A stretch of DNA of 64,000 nt from an uncultured Methanomassiliicoccales archaeon (GTDB taxonomy: Archaea > Thermoplasmatota > Thermoplasmata > Methanomassiliicoccales > Methanomethylophilaceae), in the NCBI GenBank assembly GCA_949292635.1, contig CASEZY010000008.1, positions 1-64,000 of the forward strand, in the 5' to 3' direction. The notes beneath the pieces are model-generated. The model worked only from the letters and a program-made list of their open reading frames with translations. It searched no databases and was not told the DNA's origin. The translations under genes were made by a program, and so were the position numbers. The first letter of the stretch is position 1. Each line of letters starts with the position of its first letter. Positions 16,580 to 25,048 of the stretch are shown one piece after another.

Positions 16580-17373
16580 GGGACGACATCCTCCGTCACC
16601 GTCACGGCGACGTTCTGTTCGGAAGTGAGGGCGCCGTAGTACACGCCCCGGTTTATGCGGCAGTCATCGAAGTCGCGTCCGTGAGACACCTTTATGTGCC
16701 TCCCGCCCACCGGCTTGTCGGCGGTGGGGTCCAGACCATACCATCTGCCGTCCACCAGCGCCTCGGTCCAGGCGTGGCTCTCTCCCTCGCCGATGGTGTA
16801 TCCCACCACGTATCTGGCGGGGATCCCGGCGGTCCTGAGCACGGAGACCAACGCGTGAGCGTAGTCCTGGCAGACCCCTTTGCCCAAGGCAAGGGCGTCC
16901 TCGGCCGTTGTTCCCGGTCCGGTGACCCCCTTCTCGTACTGCAGGGATTCATGGACCAGATGCATTGCCGCTTCGGCCCGGGCGATGCCCTCATCATATG
17001 ATAACGTCTCGCCCGCCAACCTCCTCACCGTGATCCCGGGGGCGGTCTTGCGGGTGGGCTGACGGTACATCATGGCGTCTCCTTCGACAGCGTCGGTCTC
17101 GGGAACGAACGAGATGCCGTCGCCCAAGGTCTCCACGATGCCTTCCGTCGTCACGGAGAACCTGGAATGCTCATCGTTGGCATTCCCGCCGAACACGATG
17201 TTACCGCCTGCGTCCCGGGTATACATGATCGGCACCCGGGGCTCAACGGAGACCCCGGATTCCGCCACCTTCTGACGCAGGGTGTCGCAGGGCAACGCCT
17301 TCAACGAGAAGGAATGCCTGGTCACCGGTCCGTCAAACAGGATGGTCATGGTGTATGCGAAGCGGAGACGCAT
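16576..17373 (-). CDS. Transglutaminase-like cysteine protease with N-terminal beta domain
   Basis: A 265-residue protein. The N-terminal 110 residues resemble the bacterial transglutaminase N-terminal domain. The catalytic triad is Cys168 (GVCQDYAH), His200 (ESHAW) and Asp215 (GLDPT). This family is repeatedly found beside the alpha-E and circularly permuted ATP-grasp proteins, where it is predicted to act as a peptidase or amide-transfer enzyme. The start is 5 bases after the alpha-E gene. No signal peptide is seen, so it acts in the cytoplasm. Confidence 0.9.
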   Translation of the reverse strand: MRLRFAYTMTILFDGPVTRHSFSLKALPCDTLRQKVAESGVSVEPRVPIMYTRDAGGNIVFGGNANDEHSRFSVTTEGIVETLGDGISFVPETDAVEGDAMMYRQPTRKTAPGITVRRLAGETLSYDEGIARAEAAMHLVHESLQYEKGVTGPGTTAEDALALGKGVCQDYAHALVSVLRTAGIPARYVVGYTIGEGESHAWTEALVDGRWYGLDPTADKPVGGRHIKVSHGRDFDDCRINRGVYYGALTSEQNVAVTVTEDVVP

Positions 17374-17378
17374 GATTC

Positions 17379-18041
17379 TCAGACATCTATGAACGATTCT
17401 ATCAAGATAACGGCACCGCGGCGATCGCCGGCGGAGACCATCTCGCGAATCTTACCGATGGCGGACACGTCATACTTGAGCCCGGTGAGACGGATCCTGG
17501 TCTCCAGACGGTTCAGCTCGTGCTGTATGCGGTCCTCGGGGATGCCGAATCTGAGGTAGAGGTCGACGCGCTCCACCCTGCGTCCGGTCTTGACGATACT
17601 CCTCTCGCTCTGGCTTGCCATGGAATCGTCCAGACAGCCCCAGAATGCGTAAAGGTCGTCGATAACCTTCAGCAAACCAACCAGAGGGGCCTTACCGATG
17701 GCGGCCTTGCGCATGTCGTAGACTGCCATCTGCACGTATGCCAACGTGTCCGAACCGATGTCGTCCCTCAGCACCACGGCATTGTCGTAAGCGCGGATGA
17801 GGTTACTGATGATGGAGTCCGGTATGGAATCGTCGAAGGGATATCTGCTGAGGAAATCGTCCTTGTCCGCGTAGACATCGGGAATGTTGACCCTGCGGCA
17901 ATATTCCTGGTGAGAATCGGAGGATTCGTCGATCATCCTGTCGAATCCGGAGGAGAATTCGTTTACAGTGGTGTAAACCCTCTCTGCGTACCTTCCAAGC
18001 CAAAACAGCTCGTTGGCCCTCTCGGTAGTGATATGGCTCAT
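17379..18041 (-). CDS. Alpha-E domain protein (DUF403)
   Basis: A 220-residue all-helical protein. It opens with the family hallmark ANELFWLGRYAERVYTT, which is how alpha-E proteins begin. The family is known only by its constant pairing with circularly permuted ATP-grasp and transglutaminase-like enzymes, and is predicted to be a partner subunit or an amide-bond-forming component. It starts 4 bases after the ATP-grasp gene. No catalytic residues are established. Confidence 0.9.
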   Translation of the reverse strand: MSHITTERANELFWLGRYAERVYTTVNEFSSGFDRMIDESSDSHQEYCRRVNIPDVYADKDDFLSRYPFDDSIPDSIISNLIRAYDNAVVLRDDIGSDTLAYVQMAVYDMRKAAIGKAPLVGLLKVIDDLYAFWGCLDDSMASQSERSIVKTGRRVERVDLYLRFGIPEDRIQHELNRLETRIRLTGLKYDVSAIGKIREMVSAGDRRGAVILIESFIDV

Positions 18042-18045
18042 CTTG

Positions 18046-19359
18046 TCACCTCGAAAGCACCCATGTGTCCTTGAATCCCCCGCCCTGGGAGGAGTTCACG
18101 ATGAACGAATCGGGATTCCTGGAGAACCTGGTCAGTCCGCTCTTCCATACCATGGTCTTCGAACCGGTGAGAACGAACGCACGAAGGTCCGCCTTGCGGA
18201 AGACGCGACCCTCCTTCTCCAGGATGTCCAGATCCTTGAAGTCGATGACCTCCTGAGCGATGAACCTCCTGGGCTCGTTCTTGATCAGCTCAATGAGGGA
18301 CCCCTTCTGCTCCGGGGAGAGCTTGCTGCCGAAGACAACACCGTATCCTCCGGCCTCGGCCACGTCCTTGATCACGAGACGGTCAAAGTTCTCCAGCACG
18401 AACTTACGGTCCTCCTCATAGAAGGGTAGGTAGGTGGGGGCGTTGTTGAGGATGGGTTCCTCGTTCAGGTAGTAGCGGATCATCTTGGGCACGAAGTAGT
18501 AGATACCCTTGTCGTCGGCGATACCGTTCCCGGGAGCGTTGATCAATGCCACGTTGCCGGCGCGATAGGCGGCCATGATGTGTGGGACTCCGATAAGAGA
18601 TTCCTCGACGAACTCCAACGGGTCCATGTACTCGTCGGAGATCCTGCGGTAGACCACGCCCACCTTCAGCTTGTTGCCCTTGTAGTCTATGTAGTAGACC
18701 ACGTTGTCCTCCACGGTGAGGTTCTGGCCGGTGACCAGCACGGAACCGGTCTTCTCCGCCAGGTAGGAGTGTTCGAAGTAGGCGGCGTTGTACCTTCCGG
18801 GTGTGAGTACCACGTTGATGCCGCCGGTGTTCACGTTGTCCATGGTCTGCTTCAGCAGATCGGCGTAATCGCGGTTGTCCTCCACGTGGTTGTGACGGAA
18901 TGTGTCGGGACTGGACTTGCGGGTGAGATCCCTGGCTATCAGGGGGTAGGAGGCACCCGAAGGGACGCGGAGGTTGTCCTCCAGTACGTACCATGTGCCA
19001 TCCTTGGCCTGGACCAGGTCGATGCCTGAGATGTGGCTGTGGATCCCCTTGGGAGGGACGATGCCTTCGCATTCGCGCAGATATCCCGAGGATGAGAATA
19101 CGAACTCCTCGGGGATCACCCCGTCCTTGATGATGCGCTTCTCGCCGTATACATCCGCAAGGAAATGATTGAGGGCGTCCACCCTCTGTGCGAGTCCCCT
19201 CTCCAGGTACTCGAACTCCTTCTTGGTGATCACTCTGGGGATGGGGTCGAAGGGGAACAGCTGCTCCTTGAAGACCCCGTCCTTGTAGATGCCAAACTTG
19301 ACTCCGTACCTTGCGAGAAGGCCGTTGACGGTCTCTGTCTGCTTGAATAGGTCGTCCAT
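18046..19359 (-). CDS. Circularly permuted ATP-grasp amidoligase
   Basis: A 437-residue member of the circularly permuted ATP-grasp type 2 family (DUF404/DUF407). Family landmarks are the N-terminal VFKEQLFPFDPIPRVI, the middle VLEDNLRVPSGASY and ALINAPGNGIADDKGIYYFVP, and the ATP-binding VIKDVAEAGGYGVVFG. The family is predicted to make peptide-like amide bonds using ATP. It is the first gene of the operon. A CTTTATATT box near 19411 would give a leader of about 26 bases with a GTGTGAG ribosome site. The gene is close to the usual length, so it should be active. Confidence 0.9.
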   Translation of the reverse strand: MDDLFKQTETVNGLLARYGVKFGIYKDGVFKEQLFPFDPIPRVITKKEFEYLERGLAQRVDALNHFLADVYGEKRIIKDGVIPEEFVFSSSGYLRECEGIVPPKGIHSHISGIDLVQAKDGTWYVLEDNLRVPSGASYPLIARDLTRKSSPDTFRHNHVEDNRDYADLLKQTMDNVNTGGINVVLTPGRYNAAYFEHSYLAEKTGSVLVTGQNLTVEDNVVYYIDYKGNKLKVGVVYRRISDEYMDPLEFVEESLIGVPHIMAAYRAGNVALINAPGNGIADDKGIYYFVPKMIRYYLNEEPILNNAPTYLPFYEEDRKFVLENFDRLVIKDVAEAGGYGVVFGSKLSPEQKGSLIELIKNEPRRFIAQEVIDFKDLDILEKEGRVFRKADLRAFVLTGSKTMVWKSGLTRFSRNPDSFIVNSSQGGGFKDTWVLSR

Positions 19360-19644
19360 GTCTCACACGCGCCCTGACTGGGTGTTCACGGTTCCGATTA
19401 CATACCCCTTTATATTGTTATGCGTCGAAAACCACCTTGGTGTCGGTACAAAATGATGTTGATATTTGTAATTTTTAGATATCTGTCTATTACTTAATTG
19501 AATCAATAGACATACATCCAAACAATTCCCGTATGTACGACGGAAGTCCGACTATGTGCGATCTCGGAAGTAACCGTGTGTATGGAGAATGAAGAGAGAT
19601 GAAAGAAGTTAGGGGCGGCGGCAGAAGCCGCACGCCCTCTGGTT

Positions 19645-21549
19645 TCAGAACAGGCTCAGGACCAGATCCGAGTAGGCCACGGGATCGTCCAGAGGCAGAC
19701 CGGAGATGATCTTGGCCTGGTCGAACATTATCTCGACCATGGTCTTCGCCTTGTCCTTGTCCTCGGCAAAAGCCTTCTTCAACGATTCGAAGGCCGGGTG
19801 GGAGTCGTTGACCTCCAGAACGTACGAGGCCTTCATCGAACCGTCATAGTCCGGCAGGGTGCGGAAGTACTTCTCCATCTCGATGGTGATGCCACCCTCT
19901 GATGACAACACCACGGCGTGCTTCTTCAGCTTGGAGGACACCTTCACCGACGATACCTTATCGCCCAGGGCCTCCTTCATAAAGTCCAGCAGCTCCTTGT
20001 TCTCCTCCTGCTTGGCCTCGGAGTCCTTCTTGTCCTCCTCGCTGTCGATGCCAAGGTCGTCGTTGGAGATGTCGCAGAGGATCATCTCCTTGTAATCGCG
20101 GAGTGACCTCATAACGAATCCGTCCACATCCTCGGCGAGGCAGAGGAAGTCGTACCCCTTGTCCTTCACGGGCTCGGTCTGCGGCAGAGCCGCAGCCTGG
20201 GAGAAGGTGTCGCCGGAGACGTAGTAGATGCGGTCCTGACCCTCCTTCTTGTTCTCCACGTACTGGTCCAAGGTGATCAATTCGTTCTTCTCGTAGGAAT
20301 GGAACATCAGCAGGTCTGCCAGAAGATCCTTCTTCGCTCCGTAGTCGTCCACCACGCCGTACTTCAGCTGGCGACCGAAGCCTGCGTAGAACTGCTTGTA
20401 CTTCTCGGGCTCGTCCTTCAGCATCTTCAGCAGCTCTGCCTTGATCTTCTTGGTCAGGTTGGCGGAGACGGTCTTCAACTGGCGGTCGTGCTGCAGCACC
20501 TCCCTGGAGATGTTGAGAGAGAAGTCGGGGGAGTCCACCACGCCTCTGACGAAGCGGAAGCAGAAGGGCAGCAGGTCCTCGCACCTGTCCATGATCAGGA
20601 CTCCGTTGGAATACAGCTGTAGCCCGGGCTCGAACTCCCTTGTGTAATAGTCGTAGGGAGGCTTGGCGGGGATGAATAGCATGGCGCGGTAAGTGACGGC
20701 ACCCTCGGCGTTCACGCGGATGATGGACAGCGGGTCCTCGAAGTCCCTGTACTTGGTCTTGTAGAACTCGTTGCACTCCTTGTCCACCTCCTCGGACTTC
20801 TTCTTCATCCACACCGGGACCATGCTGTTGATGACCTTGTCCTCGGTGGCGGTGACGTACTCCTCCTTGGGCTTGCCGTCCTCGTCAACCTCGCCGGTCT
20901 CCTTCCACGCGCCGGACTCAACCATCATGTGGATGGGCCAGCGGATGTAGTCGGAATACTGCTTGATGAGGCTCTGAAGCTTGTACGAATGGAGGAACTC
21001 ACCGTATTCCTCGGTGTCGGTGTCCTCCTTGATGTGCATGATGACGTCGGTACCCACTGAGCCCCTCTGGCACTCCGTGATGGAGTAGCCGTCGACGCCG
21101 TCGCTGACCCACTTGTGGGCAACGTCGGAACCTGCAGCCCTGGAGATGACGGTGACCTTGTCGGCGACCATGAACGCTGAATAGAAACCAACACCGAACT
21201 GCCCGATGATGTTGCTCTCGGTACCCTCGTCCAAGGCCTTCTTGAACTCGAGGGTGCCGCTATGTGCGATCACACCGAGATTCGCGTCCATGTCCTCCTT
21301 GGACATGCCGATACCGTTGTCGGAGACAGTGATGGTACGTGCACCCTCGTCCACGGAGACGTCGATGCGGAAGTCGTCCCTGGTGATACCCAGGTCGGGA
21401 TTCTCGATCGCCTTGTAGTTCATCTTGTCGATGGCGTCCGAGGCGTTTGAGATGAGTTCCCTCAGGAAGATCTCCTTGTGGGTGTAGATGGAGTTGATCA
21501 TTATGTCCAATAGGCGCTTGGATTCTGCTTTGAACTGCTTCTTTGCCAT
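19645..21549 (-). CDS. htpG: HtpG, Hsp90-family molecular chaperone
   Basis: A 634-residue bacterial-type Hsp90. The N-terminal GHKL ATP pocket is intact: ELISNASDAIDK holds the catalytic Glu and Asn, DNGIGM holds the adenine-binding Asp, and GQFGVGFYSAFM forms the lid glycines. The middle domain keeps the NISREVLQ segment with its arginine. It folds client proteins in the cytosol. Hsp90 is missing from most archaea, so this copy is probably acquired from bacteria. The ATG at 21549 is chosen for a GTGAGGAA ribosome site just upstream, unlike the leaderless neighbours. It stands alone, with no dnaK-type genes in the window. Confidence 0.93.
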   Translation of the reverse strand: MAKKQFKAESKRLLDIMINSIYTHKEIFLRELISNASDAIDKMNYKAIENPDLGITRDDFRIDVSVDEGARTITVSDNGIGMSKEDMDANLGVIAHSGTLEFKKALDEGTESNIIGQFGVGFYSAFMVADKVTVISRAAGSDVAHKWVSDGVDGYSITECQRGSVGTDVIMHIKEDTDTEEYGEFLHSYKLQSLIKQYSDYIRWPIHMMVESGAWKETGEVDEDGKPKEEYVTATEDKVINSMVPVWMKKKSEEVDKECNEFYKTKYRDFEDPLSIIRVNAEGAVTYRAMLFIPAKPPYDYYTREFEPGLQLYSNGVLIMDRCEDLLPFCFRFVRGVVDSPDFSLNISREVLQHDRQLKTVSANLTKKIKAELLKMLKDEPEKYKQFYAGFGRQLKYGVVDDYGAKKDLLADLLMFHSYEKNELITLDQYVENKKEGQDRIYYVSGDTFSQAAALPQTEPVKDKGYDFLCLAEDVDGFVMRSLRDYKEMILCDISNDDLGIDSEEDKKDSEAKQEENKELLDFMKEALGDKVSSVKVSSKLKKHAVVLSSEGGITIEMEKYFRTLPDYDGSMKASYVLEVNDSHPAFESLKKAFAEDKDKAKTMVEIMFDQAKIISGLPLDDPVAYSDLVLSLF

Positions 21550-21648
21550 TTCCTCACTTCCCAGCAGACATCGTCTGTTGCAATAACACACGCAGTGTTT
21601 GTTCTTCTATATGAAACTATCGTGAAATGCCGCATGGTGCGGAGAAGA

Positions 21649-22968
21649 TCACTTGCGCTGGCGGAGACGGTTCATCCAGGCCTTCATGCCCTTCTCGTAG
21701 CCGTTGTCGGACATCTCGTAGAATTGCCTTCCCACCAGTTCGTCGGGCAGGTACTGCTGATTCACGTAGTTGCCCGGGTAATCATGAGGATACTTGTATG
21801 AGAGACCGCGGCCCAGGTCCTTGGCGCCGCTGTAGTGTGCGTCCTTGAGGTACGGAGGTATACCTCCGGTGGGCTCGTTCTTCACCGCATCCATGGCCTT
21901 GAACACAGCGTTGCAGGCGGCGTTGCTCTTGGGTGCGCATGCGATATATGTGACGGCCTGGGACAGTATGATCTGGGCCTCCGGCAAGCCTATGCGCTCC
22001 ACCGCTTGCGCTGCAGAGACCGCGACGGTCAGCGCATCCGGATCGGCGTTGCCCACGTCCTCCGAAGCGCAGATGATTATCCTCCTGGCGATGAAACGGA
22101 TGTCCTCCCCGGCATACAGCATCCTGGCAAGGTAGTATACCGCGGCATCCGGGTCCGAGCCGCGCATGCTCTTGATGAAGGCGGAGATGGTATCGTAGTG
22201 GTTGTCCCCGTCCCGGTCGTAGCCGAGAACGCGCTTCTGTATGCACTCGGAAGCCACGTCGATGGTTATGTGAATGACACCATCCTCGGAGGGCATGGTG
22301 GTCAGCGCTCCCAGTTCCAATGCGTTGAGAGCGGTACGGGCGTCACCGTTGGCGATGTCCGCCAGGAACTCTATGGCATCGTCGTCGGCGGAGACGGACA
22401 TGTTCCCCAGGCCTCTCGGATCCGTCAGCGAACGGCGAAGCAGCTGCGAAACATCCTCCTTGCTCAATGGCTTAAGTTCGAAGATCCTAGACCTGGAGAC
22501 CAACGCACGGTTCACTTCGAAATAAGGATTCTCGGTGGTGGCACCGATGAGGGTGACGGTACCGTCCTCCACGAAGGGCAGCAGATAATCCTGCTGTGCC
22601 TTGTTGAAACGGTGGATCTCGTCCACGAACAGGATGGTCTTGCGGCTCTCGGTGCCCAAGGCGGTGCGAGCTTTGGAGACAGCCTCCTCCATGTCCTTCT
22701 TGCCGGCGGTGGTGGCGTTTATCTGTACGAAACGGGAGCCGGTGGTGTTGGCGATGACCTGGGCGATGGTGGTCTTCCCCGTACCTGGAGGTCCGTAAAG
22801 GATCAAAGAGCCGACACGGTCGGCGAGGATCGCACGCGACAGCAGCCTACCGGGGCCGATTATGTGATCCTGTCCTACCACCTCGTCCAGGGTGTGGGGG
22901 CGCATCCTGCTTGCCAGAGGTGCCTCCTTCTCCAACATGTCCCGGCGGGCGTACTCGAACAGGTCCAT
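21649..22968 (-). CDS. rarA: RarA/MgsA replication-associated recombination ATPase
   Basis: A 439-residue AAA+ ATPase of the RarA/Mgs1/WRNIP1 family that acts at stalled replication forks. Walker A is LYGPPGTGKTT and Walker B is TILFVDEIHRFN. Sensor 1 lies in LIGATTENP and the C-terminal tetramerisation part has YLARMLYAGEDIRFIARR and AHYSGAKDLGRGLSYKYPHD. The ATG at 22968 lies about 24-26 bases from an AGTATTACC box, so a leaderless start fits. It starts just after a minor GAGGAG. The family is mostly bacterial and eukaryotic, and less common in archaea. Confidence 0.93.
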   Translation of the reverse strand: MDLFEYARRDMLEKEAPLASRMRPHTLDEVVGQDHIIGPGRLLSRAILADRVGSLILYGPPGTGKTTIAQVIANTTGSRFVQINATTAGKKDMEEAVSKARTALGTESRKTILFVDEIHRFNKAQQDYLLPFVEDGTVTLIGATTENPYFEVNRALVSRSRIFELKPLSKEDVSQLLRRSLTDPRGLGNMSVSADDDAIEFLADIANGDARTALNALELGALTTMPSEDGVIHITIDVASECIQKRVLGYDRDGDNHYDTISAFIKSMRGSDPDAAVYYLARMLYAGEDIRFIARRIIICASEDVGNADPDALTVAVSAAQAVERIGLPEAQIILSQAVTYIACAPKSNAACNAVFKAMDAVKNEPTGGIPPYLKDAHYSGAKDLGRGLSYKYPHDYPGNYVNQQYLPDELVGRQFYEMSDNGYEKGMKAWMNRLRQRK

Positions 22969-23089
22969 GCTCCTCAATCCCGCCGTCGGTAATACTACTT
23001 TTGCAGTTTTATTGTTGTAGTAATACTAATTACAAAATTAATAACAATAATTTAATACTTATAGTAAAATGCGTAACACCAATGATAAG

Positions 23090-23847
23090 ATGATACTCAC
23101 AGTATGCGGAAAGGGCGGAAGCGGCAAGGGCACCGTGACCTCCCTGCTGGCAAAGACCTTCGCCGCCAAGGGCAAGAAGGTGCTGGTCCTGAACTGCGAC
23201 GAATCCAACTACGGTCTCCACCGCCAGTAGGGGATGGAACTGCCCGAGTCCCTGGTGGAGATGTTCGGCGGCAAGGATGCCGTCTTCGGCATGCTGGCCA
23301 ACGGACCTCAGAGCATGAAGCCCCTATTTAAGAAAGGGATGGTACTGGAGGAGATCCCCGCTGAGACAGGACAGTCAAGGACGGCATCACCCTCATGAGC
23401 CCCGGCATGATCGAGGAGGCCAACGAGGCCTGCGCCTGCCCGTTCAACGTGATCGTGGCGCAGCTCATACCTTTTCTCAACCTCACGTCGGACGATGTGG
23501 TGTTCATGGACATGGTTGCCGGCGTCGAACACTTCGGCCGCGGTACCGACAACGACCGCGATGCCATCCTGATGATAGTGGATCCCTCCTACGAGTCCAT
23601 GAAGCTCTCCGGCAAGGTGACCGAGATAGGCAAGCAGCTTGGAGTCCCGGTCTACTACGTGCTGAACAAGGTGAGCAAGGAATCCGAGGATATCATGAGG
23701 GCCTCCGTACCTGAGAGCTCGAACATCGTAGGGGTATTCAGCAACGACGCCGACATCCTCAAGGCGGGCATGCTGGGGGACGAGTTCCCCTCGGACAACC
23801 CGGTGGCCGTCTCCACCGCGGACAGGCTTTCGGCCCTTTGCAACTGA
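23090..23847 (+). pseudogene. CooC/MinD-like P-loop ATPase, broken by amber codon and frameshift
   Basis: The protein starts MILTVCGKGGSGKGTVTSLL, a deviant Walker A (KGGSGKG) of the CooC/MinD/NifH group. These proteins bind ATP and insert metals such as nickel or FeS. The frame meets TAG at 23228-23230 after YGLHRQ, continues as GMELPESLVEMF, and breaks near 23356, where one base is missing. The remainder (23395-23847 and just upstream) is intact: VFMDMVAGVEHFGRG and YYVLNKVSKESEDIM are the switch and base-recognition regions. In a lineage that reads TAG as pyrrolysine the amber could be read through, but not the frameshift. An alternative ATG lies at 23069. The gene next to it encodes a NifX-like protein. 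Confidence 0.75.
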
Positions 23848-23880
23848 GGTCCGGGTTCAACCCCGGACCTATTTCCTAAT
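23847..23880 (+). terminator. Hairpin terminator after the CooC-like gene
   Basis: AGGTCCGGGTT and ACCCCGGACCT form a nearly perfect stem at 23847-23870, starting at the gene's stop codon. A T-rich run follows. Confidence 0.6.
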
Positions 23881-23924
23881 TTTTGTAGGAAAATCTTATA
23901 AACGGCGTTTATACTCGCGGAAGC

Positions 23925-24269
23925 ATGAAATTCGCCGTCACATACGACAACGGACAGGTCTTCCAGCACTTCGGACAGACCAGACAGTTCAAGGTCTACG
24001 ACTCCGACGGATCCACCTCGATCCTCGATTCCGGCAGCTACTCCCACGGCAGCCTTGCGGAGCTCCTGAGCATGAACGGTATCTCCGCCATCATCTGCGG
24101 AGGCATCGGCGACGGCGCCAGGAACATGCTGATCAACCGCGGCATCAAGGTGTATCCGGGCATGTCCGGCGATGCGGATGCTGCCGCTAAGGCGTTCATG
24201 GACGGGAAGCTCTCCGACGGGATGAAGAGCACCTGCGACCACGACCACGACTGCCACTGCCACGACTGA
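23925..24269 (+). CDS. NifX/NifB-C-like iron-molybdenum cofactor-binding domain protein
   Basis: A 114-residue protein of the dinitrogenase iron-molybdenum cofactor family. The start MKFAVTYDNGQVFQHFGQT and the central ISAIICGGIGDGARNMLINRGIKVY are family signatures. The C-terminus adds a histidine/cysteine tail (CDHDHDCHCHD), a likely metal-binding site. No nitrogenase genes are in the window, so it probably handles another FeS or metal cofactor. It follows the CooC-like gene, which suggests a shared metallocofactor role. The ATG is 26 bases after a CTTATAAA box. Confidence 0.85.
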   Translation: MKFAVTYDNGQVFQHFGQTRQFKVYDSDGSTSILDSGSYSHGSLAELLSMNGISAIICGGIGDGARNMLINRGIKVYPGMSGDADAAAKAFMDGKLSDGMKSTCDHDHDCHCHD

Positions 24270-24359
24270 GACCAAGGCGGGCGCCGCCCGCCCCTTCATC
24301 ATTCTTGTTAGACTCGGGATCGTTGCCCGATATGTATAAAAAATGAGGAATGGAAGGCC

Positions 24360-24760
24360 TTATCCCTCCGTTTTGCTCAGTGCGACCTGCGGAATGATCA
24401 TCGCCAAGGCAGCCAGGACGATGACTCCCGTTGCGGTACCGCCGATCTGCAGCCAGTTGTCCCTCCCGAGGGGTTGGAACCGGTGCCGTCGAAGGGTGTG
24501 CTCACGACCTCGCCGGGTACGAACACGTTCGGGGGAGGGAGTCCTCAAGAGACGGGGCCATCTTCAACAGGGTCTCTCAGTGTCGAATAATTATCTGCTA
24601 TGTCGATCTCGTAGATCAAGATGCCGTAACTGCCGGTGGCGTCGACCGCCTCCGCAGTTGCTGCGGAATCGGTGGCATCGGAGACCGATTACAGCGGTAC
24701 TGCAAGCATCGCGGTGGCCATGAAGGCTGCGATGAGTATGGACAGTACCTTACTGTTCAT
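24360..24760 (-). pseudogene. Decayed secreted surface-protein gene
   Basis: Read on the minus strand from the ATG at 24760, the sequence starts MNSKVLSILIAAFMATAMLA, a clear signal peptide, then meets TAA at once after VPL. The same frame continues with SVSDATDSAATAEAV up to another stop, and a different frame ends in a membrane anchor GGTATGVIVLAALAMIIPQV with a short charged tail at 24360. Two or more frameshifts separate these parts. The layout, signal peptide plus short ectodomain plus C-terminal anchor, is that of a cell-surface protein. It is now a remnant. The rest of 24270-25048 is AT-rich and holds nothing else I can name. Confidence 0.75.
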
Positions 24761-25048
24761 TCTATCACCGTGTCACCATTGTCATCGAATATTAAAAGAA
24801 GATAGCCGACGAACGTACAAACCACCGCCTGACTATAGCATAATTTTTGAATATGCCAGCAATATAAATTATACTTCGACGATTGACGTAAATTCAGTGT
24901 ATATTTCAGAGCATCTTATGCACCCTGTTTAATATATGTGACTTTTAATTCCTACTGAACTTATATTAAACTGTTTTAGCCTTGTATTCCAATCATTCCC
25001 CAGAGCGGTTACAACACCGTTAAGTACCCTTTGGGCCGTCCTAACGTC

